A stretch of 41,310 bases of DNA, taken from positions 1-41,310 of the forward strand of contig DASZYF010000049.1 in NCBI GenBank assembly GCA_035545535.1, written 5' to 3'. This stretch comes from DASZYF01 sp035545535. Lineage in GTDB: Bacteria > Actinomycetota > Actinomycetes > Mycobacteriales > CAJCIY01. The translations under genes were made by a program, and so were the position numbers. Shown here piece by piece: positions 25,371 through 33,255 of the stretch (position 1 is its first letter; every line of letters starts with the position of its first letter). The notes under the pieces are model-generated. The model saw nothing but the letters and a program-made list of their open reading frames with translations. It ran no database searches and was not told the origin of the DNA.

Positions 25371-26150
25371 TCAGCGGGTCGGGACGACGGCCGCGATCGT
25401 GCTCAGGAGCTGGTCGCGCAGGCCGACGACCTCGCCGACGACCAGCACCGCCGGCGGGCGCACCTGCGCGGCGAGCGCCGCCTCGGCGATGTGCTCCAGG
25501 GGCGCGACGGTGACGCGCTGGCGGTCCGTCGTCGCGGACTCCACGACGGCGGCGGGCGTCGAGGCGGCGCGGCCGTTGTCCAGCAGGGCGGACACGACGG
25601 CGGGCAGCCGGGCGACGCCCATGAGGACGACGACGGTGCCGCCGAGCTTGGCGAGCGCGGCCCAGTCGACCGGGTCGCGGTCGGCCCCGGGCTCGACGTG
25701 CGCGGACACGACGGTGAACGTCGCGGCGACGCCGCGGTGGGTGACGGGGATGTTCGCCGCGGCCGGTCCCGCGAGCGCGCTCGTGACGCCGGGCACGACC
25801 TCCACGTCGATGCCCGCGGCGATGCAGGTGGCGAGCTCCTCGGCGCCCCGCCCGAAGACGAACGGGTCACCGCCCTTGAGCCGCACGACGCGCAGCCCCT
25901 GGCTCGCGCGGTCCACGAGCACGGCCTCGATCTGCTCCTGCGTGGTCGTCTCGCAGTAGGGCTTCTTGCCGACGTCGACGATCTCGACCTCCGGTCGCAG
26001 GCCCTCGAGCAGCTCGCGCGGCGCGAGCCGGTCGACCACGACGACGTCGGCCTGCTCGAGCAGCCGCAGCCCGCGCACGGTGATGAGGCCGGGGTCGCCC
26101 GGGCCACCGCCGACGATCGCGACGTGGCCCCGCCGCGCCGGGGCGCTCAC
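25371..26150 (-). CDS. cobA: Uroporphyrinogen-III C-methyltransferase
   Basis: The 259-residue enzyme adds two methyl groups from S-adenosylmethionine to uroporphyrinogen III, making precorrin-2 for siroheme and cobalamin. Family motifs are VGGGPGDPGLITVRG near the start, VVRLKGGDPFVFGRGAEE, and PGVTSALAGPAAANIPVTHRG-type sequence. There is no fused dehydrogenase/chelatase domain as in CysG. I start at GTG 26150, seven bases after the chelatase stop, with TGAGG five bases upstream; the longer frame to 26339 is antisense-like. The gene is probably translated from one message with the chelatase upstream. Confidence 0.94.
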   Translation of the reverse strand: MSAPARRGHVAIVGGGPGDPGLITVRGLRLLEQADVVVVDRLAPRELLEGLRPEVEIVDVGKKPYCETTTQEQIEAVLVDRASQGLRVVRLKGGDPFVFGRGAEELATCIAAGIDVEVVPGVTSALAGPAAANIPVTHRGVAATFTVVSAHVEPGADRDPVDWAALAKLGGTVVVLMGVARLPAVVSALLDNGRAASTPAAVVESATTDRQRVTVAPLEHIAEAALAAQVRPPAVLVVGEVVGLRDQLLSTIAAVVPTR

Positions 26151-26157
26151 GAGAGCC

Positions 26158-26904
26158 TCACGAGAGCATCGCCGCGGTGGTGTCGTACCGGACGAGCACG
26201 AGGTCCACGACGCCGTCGTGCGCACCCAGCGGAGCCGTGACCACGACACCCTCCTGCTGCACGTCACGCACGACCTTGGCGAAGTGACCGTCGCCGAGCA
26301 GGTACGGCACGACGGCGATCGTGGTCGCGCCGCGTTCACGCGCCGACGCGATCACGGGCTGCAGGTCGGGTTGCCCGCCGCCCACGTAGGCGGCGGCGAC
26401 GTCGTCGAAGGCGGCGACCGTCTGCAGCATCGCCGCCGTCTGCTCCACGTCGGCGGCCCCGTCCGGAACCGTGCTGCCGGTCGCGGCCAGCACGACCACG
26501 GTGCCGGGCTGCGGCGCGATGCCCGCCTCGCCCAGCCGCTCGCGCACGGCGGCGACGAGCAGGAGGTCAGGGCCCAGCGGCCCCGATGCCGTCACGGCTA
26601 GCTGCGGGTGGTCGTGCCGGGCGGTGCTGACCGCCCGGTCGATGTCGACCGAGGAGTGCACGCCGGTGCTCAGCAGCAGCGGCACCACCACCGCCTGCCG
26701 CAGTCCCTCGACCGCGAGGGCGGACAGCGCATCGGGCAGCAGCGGAGCACCGTGGCTCAGGTAGGCGAGCCGCACCACCTGCGACGGGCGCCGCGCGGTG
26801 ACCGCGGTCGCGACCGCCGCCGCCGCGTCGTCGCCACCGGTGGCCCGCGATCCGTGGGCGACGAGCACGAGGGCGGGTGCCCCCGTCACCGGCTGCGCAC
26901 CCAT
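26158..26904 (-). CDS. Sirohydrochlorin chelatase (CbiX family)
   Basis: The 248-residue protein has the two-lobe chelatase plan of the longer CbiX/SirB forms. The N-terminal lobe starts LVLVAHGSR with the metal-site histidine and continues with VVPLLLSTGVHSSVDI. The second lobe has VVPYLLGDGHFAKVVRD. It inserts iron or cobalt into sirohydrochlorin, the step after CobA and precorrin-2 oxidation. The gene lies directly upstream of cobA, seven bases apart. ATG 26904 has GGAG two bases upstream. The metal cannot be told from the sequence; with only cobA nearby, siroheme is as likely as cobalamin. Confidence 0.88.
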   Translation of the reverse strand: MGAQPVTGAPALVLVAHGSRATGGDDAAAAVATAVTARRPSQVVRLAYLSHGAPLLPDALSALAVEGLRQAVVVPLLLSTGVHSSVDIDRAVSTARHDHPQLAVTASGPLGPDLLLVAAVRERLGEAGIAPQPGTVVVLAATGSTVPDGAADVEQTAAMLQTVAAFDDVAAAYVGGGQPDLQPVIASARERGATTIAVVPYLLGDGHFAKVVRDVQQEGVVVTAPLGAHDGVVDLVLVRYDTTAAMLS

Positions 26905-26941
26905 GGCTCCAGGGTGGCAGCCCCGCAGCCCGGAACGGCCG

Positions 26942-26971
26942 GTCAGGTGACCCCTCTCACGGTCCCCTGAC
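26942..26971 (-). terminator. Hairpin after the sedolisin gene
   Basis: gtcagg (26942-26947) pairs with cctgac (26966-26971), and after a one-base mismatch gacc (26949-26952) pairs with ggtc (26961-26964) around an eight-base loop. It starts 12 bases after the stop of the peptidase gene on the minus strand and lies before the chelatase start, so it probably separates the two transcripts. Confidence 0.5.
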
Positions 26972-26983
26972 GAACGGGTGCGG

Positions 26984-29629
26984 TCAGTCGCGGCCCGCGG
27001 CGCGACGCCGGATGGCGAGGCCCGCGCCGGTCGCGAGCAGCGCGACGAGACCGAGCGCGGCCGGCACACCCGTCGCCGCGAGGCTTCCCGACGGCTTGGT
27101 GACCTTCGTGCCGGAGACGGTGTGGTGCGGCTTCTTCACCGGCTTCTTCACCACCGTCTTGCCGGAGGAGCACGCGCTGCCGACGACGTAGTCCTGGTCC
27201 GCGCCCGCGTCGATGCCGATGGCGAGGAACACCGGGCCCAGCTCGGCGCTGTCCACCAGTCCGAGCGGCCACTGCAGCAGCGCGCCCGCCTTCGGGTTGC
27301 CGACGTCCGCGACCGGCACCGTCATCGTGAGCACGTGGTCGGCGAACGTCCCCTTGATCGACGCCTTGCTGTTGAACGCGAGGTCCGCGACGGTGCCGTC
27401 GTCGTAGCTCACGTCGCCGCTGACCGCCGCGACGGTCGCCTTGGCGTAGTAGAGGACGCCCTTGTACTCCCAGATGAGGGAGAAGTCGGCGCCGAACGGC
27501 TTGACGTTCGTCTCGAGGTCGGGTGACAGGGTCGGCCCCGACAGCGTCACGACGAGCGACTTCCCGTCGGCGGACGTCGTGACGGTGCCCTTCGTCAGGT
27601 CGAGGCTCGGGTCCTTCGTGAAGGACGGCAGCGACAGCACGTCGTCGGTGTTGCCGGCCGCCGTGGTGAACAGCGGCTTGCACGCGTCGTGCGTGGGATC
27701 GGCGACCTTGGCCTGCGCCTTCGGGCGTTGCGGCGTGAGGTTGCCGGTCGCGTCCTTCATGAAGTGCGCGACATCGATCACGCCGAAGCCCGACGTGTAG
27801 TCCCAGCCGGGCAGCGCGGTGAAGAACCCGTTGGCGCCGACGGTGACGTCGTAGAAGTCCGACGCCGCGGTGGGACCGGTCCCGAGCTTGTAGATCTCGG
27901 CCTGCGCGAAGCCGAGGCCCGCGGGCGTCGGCGCCGCCGCCTGCACGCGCGCCCACATGCCGACGTTCAGCGGGCTCGAGAGGCTCGTGCCCCCCGCGGG
28001 CACCTCGATGTGGTTGGAGAACACGTTGTAGCCCGCGGCGAGCTGGCCGCCGTAGAGCGCGGCGACGTCCGGCACGCCGCGGCACGTGGTGCCGGGGGCG
28101 TAGGGGGTGCCGGTCTCGTCGACAGCGCACGGCACGGCCATCGTCGTCACCGGCTTCATCCACGGCTGCTGCGCGAGGAAGTACGACGAGCCACCGCCCG
28201 CGGTCGGCTCGGTGTACTCGAGCTTGCGGTGCGTGAACGTGTCGTCGGTGGTCTCGATGTCGGTGCCGCCGACCGCGACGGCCCAGGGGCTGTCGGCGGG
28301 GTACTCCTGCATCGGCACGGGCTGCACGAGCAGGCCGTTGCCGGCGCCGAGCCCGGGCACGGCGACCTCGCCGCAGCCGCTCCCGGTGTCGCCCGTGCTG
28401 GAGAACAACGTGCGGCCTTCCATCGCGGCCGCGCGCAGGATCACCTCGTACTGCACCTCGGAGACGTTGCCGAGGCCCTGGCCGTACGGCAGCGGCGGGT
28501 TGATCGCGGGCTGGCCGGTGACCGGCGAGAGTGGGTTCTGCTCGCACTCACCGAAGCTCGCGTTCATCTGCAACGGGCCGTTGGGGTCGTCGCGCCACTT
28601 CGCGAAGGTCGGGAGGATGTCGGCGTCGAAGAAGCTCTTCGCGTCGTAGTAGGACAGCGACGAGAGGTCGGGGGCCATGCCCGTCACCGCTTGGGTGTCG
28701 AGGTCCCACTCGTCGGCGCCGAGGTTGAACGTGGTCTGCGCCGGATCGCCGCCGTAGACGACGCGGATCGGCACGCGGGGCAGCTTGTTGGTCTGCTCGA
28801 ACAGCCGGAGGTCACTGATCAGCGGCGCGGTCTGCCCGGCGATGAACACGCCCGCGGTCGCGCCGCTCCCCCGGTTGGAGTCCGGCAGGTCGTAGACGGA
28901 CCACAGCTGCTGCGGCGAGAACGGACCGTTCGGCGTGAGCCCGAGCACGTTCGGGTGCGGGCCGGCCTTCGCGTGGGCGCCGACCGCCTTCATCGGGTCC
29001 GGCACGTGCACCTGCTCGAACGTGTTGAGCCCGATGACCGTCTCGACGCCGAGCCGCGTGGGAACCGTCGGCGCCTGCGCGTTCGCGACGAACGAGCGAC
29101 CCCCGAGCCGGTACGCACCGAAGTCGACGTGGAAGAGCCGGGCGAGCGACGCGATGCTGGCCTCTACGTTGACGAGGTCGCCCGCGCCCGCCACGGACTC
29201 GACGGTGGCGCCACCCGCGCGCAGCCAGGCGACGGTCGCGTCGGTGCGCGCCGCGGGCACGCCGAAGCGCGCGTCGTACTGGGCCGGGCTGAGGTAGTGG
29301 TGGTAGCTCGGCGAGCCCGGCGTGTAGATCGCCCGGGCGAGCGCCGCCTCACCCGCGTCGTCGGGGTGGACCAGCGCGACCGTGACCGACAGCTGACGCG
29401 CCGGGTCGGCGGCGCCGACGCGCGTCGCGTGGGCGAGGCTCGCCAGCACGGTGCGCGTGAGCACCGTGCTGGCCCCGTCGACGCGTGCGTGCATCCACGC
29501 GGGCAGCGCCACCGACGCGCCGACGGTGCGCTGCGCGGGGCGGCTCACCGCGACGGCGGAGCCGGCGCCGGCCACCACGAGGGCGGCGACGGCGATGCTG
29601 ACGGTCGGGCGGCGGGACGGCGAACGCAC
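26984..29629 (-). CDS. S53 family peptidase (sedolisin/kumamolisin) with cell-wall sorting signal
   Basis: The 881-residue secreted serine-carboxyl peptidase has a signal segment (VSIAVAALVVAGAGSAVAV) and a pro-kumamolisin activation domain at about 40-200. The catalytic domain carries Glu and Asp in DEWDLDTQ (about 305), the oxyanion Asp in SSTGDTGSG (about 412) and Ser in GGTSLSSP (about 549). YDVTVGANG and GWDYTSGFG mark the calcium-site end of the domain. A C-terminal region of 230 residues follows. The end reads LAATG (850-854), a hydrophobic span, then RRR, which is a sortase-type wall anchor. GTG 29629 follows GAGG at nine bases. Such enzymes usually work at acid pH on extracellular protein. 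Confidence 0.92.
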   Translation of the reverse strand: MRSPSRRPTVSIAVAALVVAGAGSAVAVSRPAQRTVGASVALPAWMHARVDGASTVLTRTVLASLAHATRVGAADPARQLSVTVALVHPDDAGEAALARAIYTPGSPSYHHYLSPAQYDARFGVPAARTDATVAWLRAGGATVESVAGAGDLVNVEASIASLARLFHVDFGAYRLGGRSFVANAQAPTVPTRLGVETVIGLNTFEQVHVPDPMKAVGAHAKAGPHPNVLGLTPNGPFSPQQLWSVYDLPDSNRGSGATAGVFIAGQTAPLISDLRLFEQTNKLPRVPIRVVYGGDPAQTTFNLGADEWDLDTQAVTGMAPDLSSLSYYDAKSFFDADILPTFAKWRDDPNGPLQMNASFGECEQNPLSPVTGQPAINPPLPYGQGLGNVSEVQYEVILRAAAMEGRTLFSSTGDTGSGCGEVAVPGLGAGNGLLVQPVPMQEYPADSPWAVAVGGTDIETTDDTFTHRKLEYTEPTAGGGSSYFLAQQPWMKPVTTMAVPCAVDETGTPYAPGTTCRGVPDVAALYGGQLAAGYNVFSNHIEVPAGGTSLSSPLNVGMWARVQAAAPTPAGLGFAQAEIYKLGTGPTAASDFYDVTVGANGFFTALPGWDYTSGFGVIDVAHFMKDATGNLTPQRPKAQAKVADPTHDACKPLFTTAAGNTDDVLSLPSFTKDPSLDLTKGTVTTSADGKSLVVTLSGPTLSPDLETNVKPFGADFSLIWEYKGVLYYAKATVAAVSGDVSYDDGTVADLAFNSKASIKGTFADHVLTMTVPVADVGNPKAGALLQWPLGLVDSAELGPVFLAIGIDAGADQDYVVGSACSSGKTVVKKPVKKPHHTVSGTKVTKPSGSLAATGVPAALGLVALLATGAGLAIRRRAAGRD

Positions 29630-29744
29630 GTGCGGATGCCTCTTCCGAGATCAGGGGGACGTCGATCGTGCATGTGGATCAGGTGTGAACCTTGTCCGCA
29701 TCGTCCCGGATCCTCCTGAGAACCGCCCGCGGGACACTCGGGAC

Positions 29745-30674
29745 GTGTCACGCCCAGGTTTCGTGGCGCCGATGCTCGCCACGGCCGGGCCGGTGCCCCT
29801 TGACGGGGGCGAGTGGGTCGCCGAGGTGAAGTGGGACGGCTACCGCGTCATCACCGCGGTGACCACCGCCGGTGACGTCCGCGCGTGGACGCGCAACGAG
29901 AAGGACGCTCTCGGCCGGTTCCCGATGCTCGCGGGCCTGCAGGCGCTGGCGCGTGACGTGGTGATCGACGCCGAGGTCGTCGCGTTCGGCGCCGACGGCC
30001 GGCCGTCGTTCGAGGCGCTGCAGCAGTGGCCGGTGCCCGGCGGCGCGCTCGCGCTGATCGCGTTCGACGTGCTGCACCTCGACGGCGAGCCGACGGTCGG
30101 GCTGACCTACGACGAGCGGCGCGACCTGCTCGTCGGCCTGGGCCTCTCGCACGAGACCGGCCACGCGCAGGTCGCCGACGTGCACGGCAGCCCGCAGGAG
30201 CTGTGGGCCGCGACCAAGGAGCTCGGCCTGGAAGGCATCGTCGCGAAGCGCCGCGACAGCCGGTACGAACCGGGCCGGCGATCGCGCGCGTGGATCAAGG
30301 CGAAGCACGTGCGGGAGACCGAGGTCGTCGTCGCCGGGTGGAAGGAGGGCGACGGCGGGCGGGCCGGCCGCATCGGATCGCTGCTCCTCGGCGTGCACAC
30401 CGACGACGGCTTCGTCTTCGCCGGTCACGTCGGCACCGGGTTCACCGAGCGCGCGCTCGCCGACATGAGCCGGCGCCTCGCACCGCTGCACCGCAACACA
30501 TCGCCCTACGACACTCCGGTGCCACGAGCCGATGCGAAGGGCGCGCAGTGGGTGGAGCCCGTCCTCGTGGGAACGGTCGCCTACACGGAGTGGACGTCGG
30601 ACGGCCGGCTGCGCCACCCGTCGTGGAAGGGTCTGCGCGAGGACATCGAGGCGAGCGAGGTCACCCGTGGTTGA
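29745..30674 (+). CDS. ATP-dependent DNA ligase, LigD ligase-domain type
   Basis: The 309-residue stand-alone ligase seals nicks and ends using ATP. Motif I is VKWDGYR with the adenylated Lys29; DAEVVAF, IAFDVLHLDG, EGIVAKRR and SRAWIKAKH match motifs III-V; an OB-fold region follows (GVHTDDGFVFAGHVGTGF) and ends with LRHPSWKGLRED. It lacks the polymerase and phosphoesterase domains of full LigD, but the polymerase gene follows after eight bases. GTG 29745 (SRPGFVAPMLA) is the natural start, with only weak GGGA upstream; the frame is open to 29451 but overlaps the divergent peptidase. Together with Ku and the polymerase it should serve end joining. Confidence 0.92.
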   Translation: MSRPGFVAPMLATAGPVPLDGGEWVAEVKWDGYRVITAVTTAGDVRAWTRNEKDALGRFPMLAGLQALARDVVIDAEVVAFGADGRPSFEALQQWPVPGGALALIAFDVLHLDGEPTVGLTYDERRDLLVGLGLSHETGHAQVADVHGSPQELWAATKELGLEGIVAKRRDSRYEPGRRSRAWIKAKHVRETEVVVAGWKEGDGGRAGRIGSLLLGVHTDDGFVFAGHVGTGFTERALADMSRRLAPLHRNTSPYDTPVPRADAKGAQWVEPVLVGTVAYTEWTSDGRLRHPSWKGLREDIEASEVTRG

Positions 30675-30682
30675 GGTGCGCC

Positions 30683-31594
30683 GTGCCTGAGAAGGTGCAG
30701 GTGGAGGTCGAGGGCCGTCGCCTCGTCCTGTCCAACCTCTCGAAGCGGCTGTACCCCAGCGGCTTCCTCAAGGCCGAGGTCATCGACTACTACACCCGCA
30801 TCGCGCCCGTGCTGCTGCCCCACCTCGCGGGTCGACCGCTCACCGTGAAGCGCTACCCGGACGGCAGCGAGGGCAAGTTCTTCTTCGAGAAGAACGCGCC
30901 GTCGCACACCCCGGACTGGGTGCGCCGCGTGACGCTGCCGGTGCCGGGCTCGACCAAGCAACGCGAGACGATCGACTTCGTCGTCGTGGAGGAGCTCGCG
31001 ACGCTGGTGTGGCTCGCGAACCTCGCCGCACTCGAGCTGCACACACCGCAGTGGACCGTCGGTCCGAAGGGCGGCGTGCACGAACCGGACCTGCTGGTCA
31101 TCGACCTCGACCCCGGCCCGCCCGCGACGATCACGAAGTGCTGCGAGGTCGCGCTCCTCGCCCGCCCGCTGCTGCCGGAGGGCGCGCTCGCGAAGACGAG
31201 CGGCAACAAGGGCATGCAGATCGTCGCGCCGTGGCCCGGGCGCCGGGACCGTGCGGGCGGGCCCGTCAAGCACAGCGGCGACTCGTCGGAGGCGGCGAAG
31301 CAGCTCGCCGAGCTGCTCGAGAAGGAACACCCGGAGCTCGTCGTCTCGAAGATGGCGCAGGCCGTGCGGCCCAACAAGGTCTTCGTCGACTGGTCGCAGA
31401 ACAACCGCGCGAAGACGACGGTCAGCGTCTACTCGCTGCGCGCCCGCGACATGCCGGCGGTCTCGACGCCGCTCACGTGGGACGAGGTGGCCGAAGGCGC
31501 CGACGGCCGGGTCCTCCACTTCACGGCACCCGACGTGCTCGCCCGCGTGGAGGAGATGGGCGACCTGTTCGCTCCCCTCGTCCCGGGTGCGTGA
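30683..31594 (+). CDS. LigD-type polymerase (primase-polymerase) protein
   Basis: The 303-residue protein is the archaeo-eukaryotic primase-type polymerase of bacterial end joining, here as a separate gene. It begins VEGRRLVLSNLSKRLYP, has the metal-binding DLDPG (Asp141 and Asp143), SGNKGMQ (173-179) and the third acidic residue in KVFVDWSQN (Asp236). The usual LigD motif SGxKGxH has Gln179 in place of His. It fills gaps and adds ribonucleotides at aligned ends. GTG 30683 follows TTGAGG at seven bases and lies eight bases after the ligase stop, so the two are cotranscribed. Confidence 0.92.
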   Translation: MPEKVQVEVEGRRLVLSNLSKRLYPSGFLKAEVIDYYTRIAPVLLPHLAGRPLTVKRYPDGSEGKFFFEKNAPSHTPDWVRRVTLPVPGSTKQRETIDFVVVEELATLVWLANLAALELHTPQWTVGPKGGVHEPDLLVIDLDPGPPATITKCCEVALLARPLLPEGALAKTSGNKGMQIVAPWPGRRDRAGGPVKHSGDSSEAAKQLAELLEKEHPELVVSKMAQAVRPNKVFVDWSQNNRAKTTVSVYSLRARDMPAVSTPLTWDEVAEGADGRVLHFTAPDVLARVEEMGDLFAPLVPGA

Positions 31595-31640
31595 CGCGGA
31601 CGTCCTTGCCAGCGCAGAGGGACAGGGACAGAGTCGGGGC

Positions 31641-31886
31641 ATGGTCGACACCAGGCACGGCGTCCCGCCCGTCCGGCTGACCGACGAGGCGCTGGCCCGC
31701 GAGCTGGAGCGACTGCACGCGACGCGGCGCGAGACGTTCTTCCACGGCAGCGAGGACGCGCTCGAGGTGCACACCGAGCGGATGCTCGAGCTGGAGGGCG
31801 AGTACCTGCGCCGCTTCCCCGAGCGCGTCGTGCCCGACCCCGGCCGCACGCGGGCCGGCAGCCGGCACGCCGCCGGGCAGCGATGA
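31641..31886 (+). CDS. DUF6158 family small protein
   Basis: The 81-residue acidic and basic helical protein runs GVPPVRLTDEALARELERL, then HATRRETFFHGSEDALEVH, then RMLELEGEYLRRFPER and a DPGRTRAG ending. This pattern is familiar from small actinobacterial proteins grouped as DUF6158. No function is known. There is no signal peptide. ATG 31641 lies 46 bases after the polymerase stop on the same strand with only a purine-rich leader (GGGACAGAG), so cotranscription with the end-joining genes is possible. Confidence 0.8.
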   Translation: MVDTRHGVPPVRLTDEALARELERLHATRRETFFHGSEDALEVHTERMLELEGEYLRRFPERVVPDPGRTRAGSRHAAGQR

Positions 31887-31989
31887 CCGCCCGGTCATAG
31901 CAACCCGCGGCATCCGGCAAGCCACCGGGCCGGAACGCCACGCCCCCCACGATCGGTGAGCGCGGCGCCCACGCCACTAGCCTCAGCGC

Positions 31990-32646
31990 ATGGCAGCGGC
32001 GGCGGGTGACGGCGAGGACCGCCGCGGGCGCGCGCGCCTGCCCCGCAGTGCCCGCCGGGCCCAGCTCATGGGGGCCGCTCAGGAGGTCTTCGTCGCGCAG
32101 GGCTACCACGCCGCCGCGATGGACGAGATCGCCGAACGGGCGGGCGTCAGCAAGCCGGTGCTCTACCAGCACTTCCCCGGCAAGCTCGACCTGTACCTCG
32201 CGCTGATCGACCGGCACGCCGAGGAGCTGGTCAGCACGGTGCACGCGGCGCTCGCCGCCACCACCGACAACCGGGCGCGCGTCGCCGGCGCCATCGCGGC
32301 GTACTTCGACTTCGTCGACCGCGACGGCGAGGCGTTCCGGCTCGTCTTCGAGAACGACCTGCGCAGCGAGCCCGTCGTCGCCGACCGCGTGGAGTCCGCG
32401 CTGCGGTCGTGCATGGAGGAGATCGCCTCGGTCGTCGCCGCCGACACGCACCTGCCCGACGCCGAGGCGCGGATGCTCGCCGTCGGCCTCACCGGTCTCG
32501 CCGAGGTGGCCGCCCGCTGGTGGCTGTCCGAGGGCGGCAGCGACGGCCCGGTGAGCAAGGAGCGCGCGGTCGAGCTGCTCGCCCGCCTGTCGTGGCGCGG
32601 CATCGCGGGCTACCCCGGCCCGACCGGTTCGGCCGGTCCCGGCTGA
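31990..32646 (+). CDS. TetR family transcriptional regulator
   Basis: The 218-residue regulator has an N-terminal helix-turn-helix of TetR type (AAQEVFVAQGYHAAAMDEIA, AERAGVSKPVLYQHF at about 30-75) and an alpha-helical ligand/dimer domain including FDFVDRDGEAFRLVFEN. The first 15 residues are low complexity. It is followed after 22 bases by the DUF3107 gene. From memory, the same two-gene order is found in mycobacteria as Rv3208 and Rv3208A, so they probably form a conserved unit. Ligand and targets are unknown. The ATG is at 31990. Confidence 0.92.
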   Translation: MAAAAGDGEDRRGRARLPRSARRAQLMGAAQEVFVAQGYHAAAMDEIAERAGVSKPVLYQHFPGKLDLYLALIDRHAEELVSTVHAALAATTDNRARVAGAIAAYFDFVDRDGEAFRLVFENDLRSEPVVADRVESALRSCMEEIASVVAADTHLPDAEARMLAVGLTGLAEVAARWWLSEGGSDGPVSKERAVELLARLSWRGIAGYPGPTGSAGPG

Positions 32647-32668
32647 GGGCTGTGCGAGGCTCTTCCTC

Positions 32669-32893
32669 GTGGAAGTCAAGATCGGTGTGCAGTACTCGCC
32701 GCGTGAGCTCGTCCTCGAGTCGACCCAGACGCCCGAGGAGGTCGAGGCGCTGGTCGCGAAGGCGCTGGCCGACGGCGGGCTGCTGTCGCTGACCGACGAC
32801 AAGGGCCGGCGCGTGATCGTCCCGGCTGACAAGGTCTCCTACGTCGAGATCGCGCGCGCCGAGCAGCGTCGCGTCGGCTTCGCCGCCGGCTGA
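32669..32893 (+). CDS. DUF3107 family protein (TB9.4-like)
   Basis: The 74-residue cytoplasmic protein matches the DUF3107 family throughout: VEVKIGVQYSPRELVLES, TPEEVEALVAKAL, then DDKGRRVIVPADKVSYVEI and a short end. The mycobacterial member is the antigen TB9.4. Function is unknown; the size and pattern suggest a small alpha/beta fold. GTG 32669 follows GAGGC. The final 15 bases with the stop are repeated nearly exactly at 32902-32916. Confidence 0.92.
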   Translation: MEVKIGVQYSPRELVLESTQTPEEVEALVAKALADGGLLSLTDDKGRRVIVPADKVSYVEIARAEQRRVGFAAG

Positions 32894-32928
32894 TCAGCGG
32901 GTTCGCCACCGGCTGAGAGCCGTTACCG

Positions 32929-32976
32929 GGAGGCCACCCAATCGTGAGCCTCCTGTGACCTCCGCTGTCGGAGGTC
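32929..32976 (+). promoter_or_regulatory. Two adjacent hairpins with shared pairing partners
   Basis: ggaggc (32929-32934) pairs with gcctcc (32948-32953), and gacctcc (32957-32963) pairs perfectly with ggaggtc (32970-32976) around gctgtc. Because cctcc of the first can also pair with ggagg of the second, alternative folds are possible. The element lies between the DUF3107 stop and the small membrane protein start. It could be a terminator for the former or a leader for the latter. Confidence 0.35.
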
Positions 32977-32993
32977 GGTGCCAGGGTCGAGCC

Positions 32994-33212
32994 GTGGTGG
33001 TCGTGGGGTGGGTCGCGATCTCGCTCGCGGCTCTGGTGGCGCTCTGGGTCGTGCGCGACCTGCGGGTCGAACGGCGGGAGCGCGTGCCCAGCTGGGCGCG
33101 CAAGCCACGGCGCGAGAAGCGGCCGACGCAGGTCTACCCGAGCAGCCTGGTCATCCGCGACGCGCGGCTGTACCAGGACCCGTTCGGCCTGCGCACCCGC
33201 CGCCCCGACTGA
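32994..33212 (+). CDS. Small single-span membrane protein
   Basis: About 72 residues: one hydrophobic span at the N-terminus (VGWVAISLAALVALWVV) followed by a basic cytoplasmic tail (RDLRVERRERVPSWARKPRR) and a tyrosine-containing end. I recognise no family. I prefer GTG 32994, with AGGG eight bases upstream; GTG 32955 in the same frame would place the start inside a hairpin. It is convergent with the SIS-domain gene, 43 bases apart. Confidence 0.55.
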   Translation: MVVVGWVAISLAALVALWVVRDLRVERRERVPSWARKPRREKRPTQVYPSSLVIRDARLYQDPFGLRTRRPD

Positions 33213-33255
33213 CACCGTCGGCCGACGCCATGCGCTGAACCCGTCGGGGCCCGGC

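Noticed and set aside
32885..32899. 15-base sequence gccggctgatcagcg shared with 37051-37065
   Set aside because: Both copies are at gene ends, but a few identical 15-mers are expected by chance in 41 kb of such biased sequence; no third copy noticed.
33216..33227. Perfect palindrome cgtcggccgacg between convergent genes
   Set aside because: It has no loop, no T-run and is made of common dinucleotides; too weak to call a terminator.
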